Below, one piece after another: positions 44,220 to 52,410 of a stretch of DNA of 59,486 nucleotides. The notes beneath the pieces are model-generated. The model did no database searches, was not told the origin of the DNA, and worked only from the letters and a program-made list of their open reading frames with translations. The stretch comes from Actinomadura latina NBRC 106108 (lineage in GTDB: Bacteria > Actinomycetota > Actinomycetes > Streptosporangiales > Streptosporangiaceae), in NCBI RefSeq assembly GCF_001552195.1, contig NZ_BCQS01000043.1:1-59486 (forward strand), written 5' to 3'. The position numbers and the translations under genes are program-made. Numbering within the stretch: position 1 is the stretch's first letter; the number at the start of each line of letters is the position of its first letter.

Positions 44220-46084
44220 CAGGGGCCGGGTGCCGGCTCCACGGCCGGCGGTCCCGCGTCCGGTTCCGGTTCCGCGCCCGTGACTGCGCCCGTGACCGCG
44301 CCCGTGACTGCGTCCGTGGCCGCGCCCGTGGCCGCGTCCGTCGCAGGGGGGACGGCGATCAGCACGTCACGGAGGACGGTCACCGACTGGTAGGGCAGGA
44401 TCTGGCGGACGGCGAGGTCGTCCACGGAGGCGAGCGGGCCGTGCGCCGTCCGCGCCAGCACGATCAGCTTCGCGTGGTACATGCCCAGGCCGGGCAGCGA
44501 GGCGAGGACGTGCTCGGGTGCCGAGTTGACGTCGACCAGGCCGCCGTCGTCGAACCCGCTCGGCACGTCGGGACGTCCGATGCCGAGATGGCGGGCGATC
44601 GCCGGATGGTGCGCCGCCAGCGCGCGGGCCTGCTCCCGGCGCACCCTCCGCTCGATCAGCTGGACGGCCGGGACGGGCATGCCGCCAGGGTGCGCCGCCG
44701 GCCGCGGCCCGGCTGTGATGAGGGCGAGCTGGACGGGGCCGCCGATCATCGTGACCGCCAGGGCGCAGGCGGCCGGGCCGTCCCACCAGGTGGTCTGATC
44801 GGGGTCGCCGCTTCCGGCGACGACGAAGAAGAGCAGCCACAGCATCAGGTAACCGGCCGCCATCAGCCCGAGCCGCCAGCTGTGCCGCCGCGCCGCGATG
44901 TAGGCGACGAGGGCCCAGGTCGTGACCCCGAAGGTGAGCACCGGGAGGGTGATGAGGAGGGCCCGGAGCCACCCGGGCAACCAGTATCCGGCCGGCGGCG
45001 GCACCGTCCACGCCGCATGCTCCGCGGCGAGGTGGTACCCCGCGACGGCGCTGATGGCCGGAGCGGCGGGGTGCGGCTGACCGGTGTGCGCGAGGACGCT
45101 CGCGGGGTGCGGCGGGGTCGCCGGCGAGGGAGCGGAGTGGTTCGGGAAGGGAGCGGAAGCGAGCGGCGGGTCGGGCGGAGCGAACCTGGGCGCGGCCGGT
45201 TGTCCGGCCGGTTTGAGCGATTCATCCGGTTCGGGTGGTTCGGGCGGTTCTGTGCGGTCCGATGCCTCGTCCGGTTCTCCCCCGGGCGCCGGTAACACAA
45301 GCGACGGATCGGAGCGCAGGATGGCCAGGTGCAGGCTCCGCAGCCGCTCGCCCGGCTCGATGCCGAACTCGTCCGAGAAGAAGGCGCGCGCGTCCCGGTA
45401 GGCGGCGAGCGCCTCGGCCTGGCGGCCGCACCGGTAGAGGGCCAGCATCAGCAGGTGCCGGAAGCCCTCCCGGAGCGGGAACTCGGCGACGAGCCGCAGC
45501 AGCTCGGGCACCACCCGCGCGTGCTCTCCCGCCTCCAGCGCGGCCTCGGCGCACGCTTCCAGCGCCGCCGCGCGCATCTCCTCCAGGCGGTCGCGCGCCG
45601 CGTCGAAGAAGACGCCCTTCAGGCCGGCCAGCGCCTGGTCCCGCCACATGGCCAGCGCCTCGCGCAGCAGCGCCTCTGCCCGCGCCGCGTCGCCCCCGGC
45701 GGCCACGACCTGCGCCGCCTTCACCCGTTCCTCGAAGACCTCGGTGTCGAGGCTCTCCGGCGGGACGTGCAGCGCGTATCCGGCGCCGGTCAGCGCCAGC
45801 AGCCGCCCCGGAGCGCGCGGGGAACGTTCCGGCTCCAGCACGCGACGCAACCCGGCCACGTACTTCTGCACGACGTTCGCCCCGTTGTCGGGAGGCTCGT
45901 CCCCCCACACCGCCCGCACGATCGACGCCGTCGGCACCGGCCGGCCCGGCGTCAGCAGCAGCACGGCGAGGACCGCCCGCTGCTTGCCCGGCCCCAGGTC
46001 GAGCTCCCGCCCGTCCCGCCACGCGGCGGGCCGGCCCAGGATCCCGAAGCGCAGTGATGGTCCCTCGCCCGGCAGCGCCACCAC
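44219..46084 (-). CDS. SARP/BTAD regulator fused to membrane and helix-hairpin-helix module
   Basis: 621 residues. N-terminal OmpR-like DNA-binding domain (SLRFGILGRPAAWRDGRELD, about 10-90), then a BTAD bacterial transcriptional activation domain (LDTEVFEERVKAAQVVAAGG, up to about 260), and a Pro-rich linker. At roughly 380-460 are about three membrane segments (LRALLITLPVLTFGVTTWAL, LGLMAAGYLMLWLLFFVVAG). A ComEA-like HhH region follows (VDVNSAPEHVLASLPGLGMY, 517-577). A 12-bp repeat encodes a TDAA/TGAV tail. GTG 46084 is taken as start. Earlier ATGs at 46195 and 46186 need a stretch with rare TTA/CTA codons. Confidence 0.72.
   Translation of the reverse strand: MVALPGEGPSLRFGILGRPAAWRDGRELDLGPGKQRAVLAVLLLTPGRPVPTASIVRAVWGDEPPDNGANVVQKYVAGLRRVLEPERSPRAPGRLLALTGAGYALHVPPESLDTEVFEERVKAAQVVAAGGDAARAEALLREALAMWRDQALAGLKGVFFDAARDRLEEMRAAALEACAEAALEAGEHARVVPELLRLVAEFPLREGFRHLLMLALYRCGRQAEALAAYRDARAFFSDEFGIEPGERLRSLHLAILRSDPSLVLPAPGGEPDEASDRTEPPEPPEPDESLKPAGQPAAPRFAPPDPPLASAPFPNHSAPSPATPPHPASVLAHTGQPHPAAPAISAVAGYHLAAEHAAWTVPPPAGYWLPGWLRALLITLPVLTFGVTTWALVAYIAARRHSWRLGLMAAGYLMLWLLFFVVAGSGDPDQTTWWDGPAACALAVTMIGGPVQLALITAGPRPAAHPGGMPVPAVQLIERRVRREQARALAAHHPAIARHLGIGRPDVPSGFDDGGLVDVNSAPEHVLASLPGLGMYHAKLIVLARTAHGPLASVDDLAVRQILPYQSVTVLRDVLIAVPPATDAATGAATDAVTGAVTGAVTGAEPEPDAGPPAVEPAPGP
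44274..44345. repeat. 12-bp coding minisatellite
   Basis: Six units of gcgcccgtgact with variants, encoding the Ala/Thr-rich C-terminal tail of the SARP fusion protein. Confidence 0.85.
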
Positions 46085-46239
46085 CTCCCGTCCCCGTCCC
46101 GGGCGCCACCGCAGTAGTTCGGCAGCCGTGGCGCACTGACCGCAGCATAACGACAGTGATCCGGCACCCGACTGCCACAGGCTCATTCCGGACATCGGGG
46201 GGCGATGTCCCACGTAGATATGAAGAGAAGGGACCTCGG

Positions 46240-47013
46240 GTGTCTCATCACCGACTGCGGGCCGGCCACGTCTCGGCCGCGCTCGTTCTCGTGCTCGCGT
46301 CCGCCACGGCCTGCGGGCCGGCCGAGGACGCGGCGACGACATCGAAGACGGGCTCCGCGCCCGCCGCACGCCCGTCCGGCGCCGCGTCCGACGGCGCGAC
46401 CGCCGCGGCGCCCAACGGAGTGGAGAAGCTCCCGGCCGCCGGCGTCCTGTCGCGTGCCCGCAAGGCGACCGCCGCGGCGCGGTTCCTGCGGATGCGCGGC
46501 AACATCGAGGACGGCAAGGACAAGTTCGCGCTCGACTTCCGGTACGCGGGCAGGACGAAAGCGACCGGGTGGTTCCAGCAGGGGAAGCAGCGCGTCGAGA
46601 TCACCAGGATCGGCAAGGACGTCTACCTCAAGGGCAACAACGCGTTCTGGAAGGCGATCGGCGGAAAGGGCGCGGTGCAGCTGTTCTCCGGCAAGCAACT
46701 CAAGACGACCACCCGGGCCGCCGACTTCAAGGACCTGGCGGGCTTCACCGACCGTACGGCCATCTTCAACGAGGCCGTCAAGTCCGTGGGCACCTGGAAG
46801 ACGGCCGGGACCGGGACGGTCGGCGGAACCCCCGCCGTGCGCCTCACCGGCGCCCCCGGCGAGGAGATCCACGTGGCGACCCGGGGAGCGCCGTACGTGC
46901 TGCGTGTCGACGGCGGCCCCGGCAACCGCATCGAGTACCTCGACTACGGGAAGCCGGTGGACGTCCGGCGCCCGCCCGCCGGGACCGTGGTCGACGGCGA
47001 CGCCTTCCAGTGA
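46240..47013 (+). CDS. LppX/LprG-like lipoprotein
   Basis: 257 residues. The signal peptide ends with SATAC, a lipobox-like sequence. A Thr/Ala-rich linker follows (35-65), then the core RARKATAAARFLRMRGNIED, DFRYAGRTKATGWFQQGKQR, GKDVYLKGNNAFWKAIGGK and the C-terminal VATRGAPYVLRVDGGPGN. This pattern resembles the LolA/LprG beta-sandwich lipid-binding fold. It is probably anchored to the membrane outside and could carry lipids. GTG 46240 follows GAAGGG. Divergent from the SARP gene. Confidence 0.72.
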   Translation: MSHHRLRAGHVSAALVLVLASATACGPAEDAATTSKTGSAPAARPSGAASDGATAAAPNGVEKLPAAGVLSRARKATAAARFLRMRGNIEDGKDKFALDFRYAGRTKATGWFQQGKQRVEITRIGKDVYLKGNNAFWKAIGGKGAVQLFSGKQLKTTTRAADFKDLAGFTDRTAIFNEAVKSVGTWKTAGTGTVGGTPAVRLTGAPGEEIHVATRGAPYVLRVDGGPGNRIEYLDYGKPVDVRRPPAGTVVDGDAFQ

Positions 47014-47016
47014 GCT

Positions 47017-47066
47017 GCCGTCCGCCCGGCGGCCGCGGGGCCGCGTGCGCACGCCGGGCGGACGGC
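47017..47066. terminator. Strong hairpin after the lipoprotein gene
   Basis: GCCGTCCGCCCGGCG / CGCCGGGCGGACGGC, a perfect 15-base stem. Confidence 0.72.
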
Positions 47067-47116
47067 GTCCCCCGCCGCTGAGGTTCCGGACGCGGGCGCC
47101 CTGGTAGAACTCGGGG

Positions 47117-47854
47117 ATGGCCGTGCTCGTGTCCGTCCTCGCGTTCGTGATGACGCTCGCCGGCGGTCTCGCGGCGATGCGGGTGCGCGACCGGCGGCAC
47201 CTCGTCCTCGGGCTGGCCGGCGGGCTCATGCTCGGCGTCGTCGCCTTCGACCTGATCCCCGAGTCGCTGGAGATGACGCGGCACCGCCCGCTCGGCGTCC
47301 CCGCGCCGATGATCGGCTTCGCGGCCGGGTTCGTGCTGCTGCACGTCGTCGAGCAGGCCGTGGCGATCCACCGGGCGCACGAGGACGAGTACGCGCCGCA
47401 CGCCCACGGCGTCGAGGCCGGGGCCGGCGGGCTGCTGGCCGCGTCCGCGCTCGTCCTGCACAGCCTCGTGGACGGCGTCAGCATCGGCCTCGGCTTCCAG
47501 TCCGGCACCGACGTCGGGATCTTCGTGGCGCTCGCCGTGGTCACGCACGACTTCGCGGACGGGTTCAACACCTTCACCGCGGCGTCGCTGAACCGCGCCG
47601 ACCGCCGCCCGGCCGTCCTGCTGCTGCTCGCCGACGCCGCCGCGCCCGTCGCCGGGGCCGCGCTCGGCACCCTCGCGACCGTCCCGGACGCGGTCCTCGG
47701 CCCCTACCTGGGGACGTTCGCCGGCGTCCTGCTGTACCTCGCCGCCGCCGAGATCCTGCCGGAGGCGCACAGCGTCCACCCGCGCGTCATGACGCTCTGC
47801 GCCACCGGTGCCGGGCTCGTGGCCGTCCTGTTCATCGTGGGCCTCGCCGGATGA
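47117..47854 (+). CDS. ZIP-family metal transporter
   Basis: 245 residues with seven or eight membrane segments. The metal-path motifs are LVLHSLVDGVSIGLGFQ and VVTHDFADGFNTF, with a His-containing loop (EDEYAPHAHGVEAG) between. Members import zinc or iron, though some act as efflux. ATG 47117 has GGGG just upstream. Ends with AEILPEAHSVHPR and a final helix. The preceding lipoprotein has its own terminator, so the two are probably transcribed separately. Confidence 0.87.
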   Translation: MAVLVSVLAFVMTLAGGLAAMRVRDRRHLVLGLAGGLMLGVVAFDLIPESLEMTRHRPLGVPAPMIGFAAGFVLLHVVEQAVAIHRAHEDEYAPHAHGVEAGAGGLLAASALVLHSLVDGVSIGLGFQSGTDVGIFVALAVVTHDFADGFNTFTAASLNRADRRPAVLLLLADAAAPVAGAALGTLATVPDAVLGPYLGTFAGVLLYLAAAEILPEAHSVHPRVMTLCATGAGLVAVLFIVGLAG

Positions 47855-47869
47855 CCGCACGTGCACGGC

Positions 47870-47902
47870 GAAGGGCCGCCCGGGATCGCCGGACGGCCCT
47901 TC
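47870..47902. terminator. Bidirectional terminator
   Basis: GAAGGGCCGCCCGG / CCGGACGGCCCTTC with a five-base loop and one mismatch, between convergent genes. Confidence 0.75.
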
Positions 47903-47930
47903 CTCCGCTGGTGGGAACGTTCCCTTACGG

Positions 47931-48818
47931 TCAGCCCGTCAGGGACGTCGCGTAGCTCTGGTTCTGCTTGAGCCACTCGTCGACGGCCTGGTCGGGGTTG
48001 CCCTTGTACTTGTTCTCCATGAGGTCCTCAAGGGACCCCAGCTGCTTGTCGTCCATCTTGAACTTCTTCAGCCAGCCCGAGACCTCAGGCTGGTCCTTGC
48101 CGAAGTCCTTGCGGCCGACGGTGTAGATGGTGTCCGGCTTGCCCATCGCGCCCTTCGGGTCCTTCAGGTCGCGGATGGGGAACTTCGCGTACGCCCAGTG
48201 CGGACGCCACAGCGTGACGACGATGTCCTTCTTGGCGTCGATGGCCTTCTTCAGCTCGGTCAGCATCGCCGCCGTCGAGGACGTCGTCACCTTGTACTCG
48301 TCCTGCAGGCCGTACGCGGGGAGCATCTTCTCCTGCGACACCCGGTACAGGCCGGAGCTCTTCTCGATGCCGACGATCTTGCCGTCGTACGTGCCGCCCT
48401 TGCCCTTGAGGTCCTCAAGGGACTGCAGCGGCGAGTAGTCCGGCACGGCGATGGTCAGCGGCGCGGAGTCGTACCAGCTGCCGACCTTCTCCAGCTTGTC
48501 GCCGTACTGCTTCCAGTAGTCCTCGTGGGTGCCCGGCAGCCAGGAGTCGAGGAAGAGGTCGACGTCGCCCTTCGACATGCCGGCGTAGAGGGGGCCGGTG
48601 TCGAGGGTCTTCACCTCGACCTTGTAGCCCTTGTCGGTCAGCAGCCTCTTCCACAGCTGCGTCGCGGCCTCACCCTCGGCCCAGCCCGAGACCATGCCGA
48701 TGGTGATGCTCTTGTCGTTCTCACCCCCGCCGGAGTCGGAGTCGCCGCAACCGGCGGCGCTCAGACCGAGCGTCAGCGCCACCGCGGCGACCGTCAGACC
48801 CTTGAACTTGAAACGCAT
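47931..48818 (-). CDS. proX: Glycine betaine/proline ABC transporter substrate-binding lipoprotein
   Basis: 295 residues. Signal peptide with lipobox LSAAGC near residue 23. The mature protein has the choline/betaine-binding features: ITIGMVSGWAEGEAATQLWK, then VDLFLDSWLPGTHEDYWKQY with the Trp and aspartate of the aromatic box, and VVTLWRPHWAYAKFPIRDLK. It captures betaine or related osmoprotectants outside. ATG 48818 is preferred over 48824 because of the AAAGGA spacing. Last gene of the proV-proW-proX run, 91 bases after proW. Confidence 0.9.
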   Translation of the reverse strand: MRFKFKGLTVAAVALTLGLSAAGCGDSDSGGGENDKSITIGMVSGWAEGEAATQLWKRLLTDKGYKVEVKTLDTGPLYAGMSKGDVDLFLDSWLPGTHEDYWKQYGDKLEKVGSWYDSAPLTIAVPDYSPLQSLEDLKGKGGTYDGKIVGIEKSSGLYRVSQEKMLPAYGLQDEYKVTTSSTAAMLTELKKAIDAKKDIVVTLWRPHWAYAKFPIRDLKDPKGAMGKPDTIYTVGRKDFGKDQPEVSGWLKKFKMDDKQLGSLEDLMENKYKGNPDQAVDEWLKQNQSYATSLTG

Positions 48819-48909
48819 GCCCATCCTTTCGTCGGCTTGCACAGTGGGGTAGGGGGAGCGGCGCCCCGCGGCCGGACGGGCCGGACCGGCCGGAGGCGCA
48901 AGCAGTGGA

Positions 48910-49794
48910 TCAGACAGGGGCGGCCATGCCGCGCCGCAACAGGCCGCGCACCAGGCTCGGGCCCTCGCCGAGGGCCCCGGTGAGGCGGTCCAGGTAGATG
49001 GCCAGGATGACGACGGCGATGCCGCCCTCGAAGCCCTTCGCCACGTCCACCCGGTTGATGCCCTCCAGCACCACGCCGCCGAGGCCGCCCGCGCCGACCA
49101 TGCCCGCGATGACGACCATCGACAGCGACAGCATGATCAGCTGGTTGACGCCCGCCATGATGGACGGCATCGCGAGCGGGATCTGGATGCGGGTCAGGAT
49201 CCGGTTCGGCGGCGTGCCGAACGCCTCCCCCGCCTCCACCATCTCCGGGTCGACGCCGCGGATGCCGAGCTCGGTCAGCCGCACCCCCGGCGGCATCGCG
49301 AAGATGACCGTCGCGACCACGCCGGGCACGGCGCCGATGCTGAAGAAGAAGATCGCCGGGATCAGGTAGACGAACGCCGGCATCGTCTGCATGAAGTCGA
49401 GGACCGGCCGGACGATCCGGCTCACCATGTCGCTGCGCGCCGCCGCGATGCCGATCGGGATCGACAGCGCCGTCGACACCACCGCCGACACGAGCACCAG
49501 GGCCAGGGAGTCCATGGAGTCGTCCCACAGCTCCATGCTGTCGATCAGCACGAAGCCGAGGATCGTGAACACGCTCAGCTTCCAGCCGCTGATCGCGAGC
49601 GCGATGAGGGCCAGGACCAGCGTCAGCGCCAGCGGCGGCAGGACCGTCAGGACGTCCGTCAGCGCGTCGACCGACGACTGGATCGCCGACCCGATCCCGT
49701 CGAACAGCCACGACAGGTTGTCGGTGCACCAGCTCACCAGGTCGTCGAACCACTCGCCGACCGGCGTCCGGGGCAGCTCGATCGCACTAATCAC
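48910..49794 (-). CDS. proW: Glycine betaine/proline ABC transporter permease
   Basis: 294 residues. Central permease domain with several membrane segments; the EAA loop is EMVEAGEAFGTPPNRILTRI, followed by PLAMPSIMAGVNQLIMLSLS. The N-terminal LPRTPVGEWFDDLVSWCTDN is typical for ProW. GTG 49794 overlaps the end of proV by 8 bases, so translation is coupled. Forms the membrane part of the osmoprotectant importer. Confidence 0.92.
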   Translation of the reverse strand: MISAIELPRTPVGEWFDDLVSWCTDNLSWLFDGIGSAIQSSVDALTDVLTVLPPLALTLVLALIALAISGWKLSVFTILGFVLIDSMELWDDSMDSLALVLVSAVVSTALSIPIGIAAARSDMVSRIVRPVLDFMQTMPAFVYLIPAIFFFSIGAVPGVVATVIFAMPPGVRLTELGIRGVDPEMVEAGEAFGTPPNRILTRIQIPLAMPSIMAGVNQLIMLSLSMVVIAGMVGAGGLGGVVLEGINRVDVAKGFEGGIAVVILAIYLDRLTGALGEGPSLVRGLLRRGMAAPV

Positions 49795-51040
49795 TGTCGC
49801 CGCCCTCCTTCGCCAGCGCGAGTTCCGGTTCGTCGTCCTCGATGACGTCCTCCACATGCCCGTTGATCGCACCGAGCGCCGCCAGCAGCGTCACCCGGGG
49901 GATGACGCCGAGCAGCGTCCCGTTCTCGTCCGCGACCGGGACCGGCAGCTCGCTCTCGGCGCAGCGGACGAACAGGTCGGCGACCGGGGTGTCCGGCGCC
50001 ACCGGCTCCGGTTCCTCCACGTCGATCAACCCGTCGAGCTTCTGCACGTTCTCCTGCACCGCGTCCGCGATCACGGTGGCCCGCACCCGCCCGACCAGCT
50101 TGCGGTCGCGCCCGACCACGAACGCGGCCGAGGTCTGGTGCTCGCGCATCGTCCGCAGCGCCGTCCGCGGCCCCGTCGACGCCAGCACCGTGACCAGCGG
50201 CTTCTCCATGACGGACGCCGCCGTGAGCACTCTGGTACGGTCCACGTCCGCGACGAACTGGGCGACGTAGTCGTTCGCCGGGTCGGTCAGGATCTCCTCG
50301 GCCGTGCCGATCTGGACGATCCGGCCCTCTCGCATCACCGCGATGCGGTCACCGATGCGCATCGCCTCGTTCAGGTCGTGCGTGATGAAGACGATGGTCT
50401 TCCCGAAGCGCCCCTGCAGATCGAGCAGCAGGTCCTGGACCTCCCGCCGGATCAGCGGGTCCAGCGCGCTGAACGCCTCGTCCATCAAAATGATCTCGGT
50501 ACCGGAGGCGAGCGCCCGGGCGAGCCCCACACGCTGCTGCATACCGCCCGACAACTGACCGGGGACCTTGTCCTCCCAGCCTTCAAGACCCACCAGACCC
50601 AGGAACTCTCGGGCCTTCTTCTCACGTTCTTCCTTCGGGACACCGCGGACCTCGAGCCCATACGCGGCGTTCGCCAGAACCGTCCGATGGGGGAACAGGG
50701 CGAAGTGCTGGAAGACCATGCTGACCTTGTGCTGCCGAAGCGCCCGAAGCGCCTTCGGCGACATCTTCGCGATGTCCTGGCCGTCGATCTCGACACTCCC
50801 GGACGTGACCCCGAGCAGCCCGTTCAGCATCCGGATCAGTGTCGACTTCCCCGACCCCGACAGGCCCATGACCACGAAGATCTCGCCCTGCCGGACCTCG
50901 AACGAGGCGTCCACCACGGCCGGTGTGACACCGAGGTCGCGGATCGCCTTCATATCGGCGCCCGCCTTGAGCTTCCGCTGGGCCTCTGCCGCCTTACGAC
51001 CGAAGAGCTTGGTGACGCTTTCCGCGCGGAGTACTGACAC
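49787..51040 (-). CDS. proV: Glycine betaine/proline ABC transporter ATP-binding subunit
   Basis: 417 residues. ATPase domain with Walker A VMGLSGSGKSTLIRM, Q-loop MVFQHFALFPHRTV, signature QLSGGMQQRVGLA and Walker B ILMDEAFSALDPLI. Two CBS domains follow (VLTAASVMEKPLVTVLASTG, then VADLFVRCAESELPVPVADE), which in OpuA relatives sense ionic strength. GTG 51040 has a perfect GGAAGGAG site; a longer N-terminus is not supported. Regulation of transport by salt through the CBS region is a family inference. Confidence 0.94.
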   Translation of the reverse strand: MSVLRAESVTKLFGRKAAEAQRKLKAGADMKAIRDLGVTPAVVDASFEVRQGEIFVVMGLSGSGKSTLIRMLNGLLGVTSGSVEIDGQDIAKMSPKALRALRQHKVSMVFQHFALFPHRTVLANAAYGLEVRGVPKEEREKKAREFLGLVGLEGWEDKVPGQLSGGMQQRVGLARALASGTEIILMDEAFSALDPLIRREVQDLLLDLQGRFGKTIVFITHDLNEAMRIGDRIAVMREGRIVQIGTAEEILTDPANDYVAQFVADVDRTRVLTAASVMEKPLVTVLASTGPRTALRTMREHQTSAAFVVGRDRKLVGRVRATVIADAVQENVQKLDGLIDVEEPEPVAPDTPVADLFVRCAESELPVPVADENGTLLGVIPRVTLLAALGAINGHVEDVIEDDEPELALAKEGGDSD

Positions 51041-51213
51041 GATCTCCTTCCGGGTTCCCACGTCGAAGCGCGGAAACAGTCGCCCTGAGTGCCGGCGTCT
51101 CAGGCAAAGAGACCGTAAACCGGACGCCAAGCGTGTGCGTCACCCGAAACTACCTGCCCAGAGAACATGTTTCATCTTTTGGGTGGTTGCGTCACGTTCA
51201 GGTCACAAACGAG

Positions 51214-51789
51214 CTACACCTTCGTCCGATGGAAATTCAGGTACGACCGCGACGGCGTCGGCCCCCGCTGGTCCTGGTACCGCGACCCGTACCGCGTCGA
51301 CCCGTACGGGTACTCCGCCGGCGAGCTCGTCCGGAACAGGCACATCTGCCCGATCTTCATCCCCGGCCACAACTTGATCGGCAACGTCGCCACGTTCGAC
51401 AGCTCCAGCGTCACGTGGCCGTTGAACCCGGGATCGATCCACCCGGCCGTCGAATGAGTGAGCAGCCCCAGCCGTCCGAGCGAGCTCTTCCCCTCCAACC
51501 GGGCCGCCAGATCCTCCGGCAACCCGAACACCTCATACGTGGACGCGAGCACGAACTCCCCGGGATGCAGCACGAACGCCTCGTCGGCCTCGACGTCCAC
51601 CAGCCGCGTCAGATCCGGCTGCTCCACAGCCGGATCGATGTGCGGATACCTGTGGTTCTCGAACACCCGGAAGTACCGGTCCAGCCGCACATCGACACTG
51701 GACGGCTGAACCATGCCCGGCTCGTACGGGTCGATCTTCACCCGCCCGGACTCGAGCTCGGCCCTGATATCACGATCGGAGAGCAGCAC
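51214..51789 (-). CDS. dcd: dCTP deaminase
   Basis: 191 residues. Hydrolyses dCTP to dUTP, feeding dTMP synthesis; some actinobacterial forms are bifunctional and make dUMP directly. Motifs: MVQPSSVDVRLDRYFRVFEN, then GKSSLGRLGLLTHSTAGWID with the catalytic residues, and GHVTLELSN. Trimeric fold and length fit. GTG 51789 opens MLLSDRDIRAELESG. It lies just beside the tRNA-Gly gene in opposite orientation, an arrangement I recall in M. tuberculosis. Confidence 0.94.
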   Translation of the reverse strand: MLLSDRDIRAELESGRVKIDPYEPGMVQPSSVDVRLDRYFRVFENHRYPHIDPAVEQPDLTRLVDVEADEAFVLHPGEFVLASTYEVFGLPEDLAARLEGKSSLGRLGLLTHSTAGWIDPGFNGHVTLELSNVATLPIKLWPGMKIGQMCLFRTSSPAEYPYGSTRYGSRYQDQRGPTPSRSYLNFHRTKV

Positions 51790-51869
51790 CCCGAAACGCT
51801 ATCCCACCCCACACCCACACCGCCGATCCGGTACAGTATCCACAGCATGGGGCACCCCAGAGCCCCCAC

Positions 51870-51943
51870 GCGGGTGTAGTTCAATGGTAGAACTTCAGCT
51901 TCCCAAGCTGACAGCGCGGGTTCGATTCCCGTCACCCGCTCCA
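51870..51943 (+). tRNA. tRNA-Gly (anticodon CCC)
   Basis: Complete cloverleaf: acceptor stem GCGGGTG paired with CACCCGC, D-arm TAGTTCAATGGTAGAA, anticodon stem TCAGC/GCTGA with loop TTCCCAA giving anticodon CCC, T-arm GCGGGTTCGATTCCCGT, and CCA encoded at the end. It marks the change from core to accessory DNA. tRNA 3' ends are common integration sites. Confidence 0.95.
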
Positions 51944-52410
51944 CTGTTTCCGCAGGTCAGAGCCTAGGTCACGCTCCCGGCGATCTTACTTCAAGATCGC
52001 ATGTCAAGCGGATGTCAATGAGACCAGGAACGATCATGTGACATCCCGCGCCACGCAGCCGGACGCCGCGAACCTCCTGACCCACGCAAAGTGGACACCC
52101 GCGCCGGCGCTGCACCGTGCCGCGCAGCAACCTGGCCGCCCGTCCGCGAGTCCTGCGAACCGATTCGTGAGTGCGCAACTGCGCCCTCGCCGAGACCCTC
52201 CTGGGCGATCGAGGAGACGCGGTCCCGTTCGCGACGAGACACCCCGCCCGGATGCAAGCCGCCGCAGGCGTCACGAGGACCCCTACGGGCTTCGCCCATG
52301 CGTTGAAAGCTTGCGTCTCGGCAAGGCACCGACGACGACCGGGCAGCCTCATCCTGTAGAGGCCCGGCATGTGCAACCTCCTCGACCACTTGTCCGAGCT
52401 TGTAACTCGA
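51944..52410. other. Region after tRNA-Gly, no gene supported
   Basis: About 467 bases between tRNA-Gly and the IS element. A perfect hairpin CGATCTT-acttc-AAGATCG lies at 51981-51999 and could end the tRNA transcript. Some open frames exist on both strands, but none has a family pattern or a good ribosome site. Confidence 0.4.

Noticed and set aside
42220..44283. 687-codon plus-strand frame overlapping the Fe-S oxidoreductase gene
   Set aside because: Shifted-frame shadow; the Cys motifs and membrane segments lie only in the other frame.
46085..46195. SARP start at ATG 46195 or 46186, which would add a TTA codon and suggest bldA control
   Set aside because: The stretch has TTA and CTA codons and promoter-like AT content, so it is more likely untranslated; domain start fits GTG 46084.
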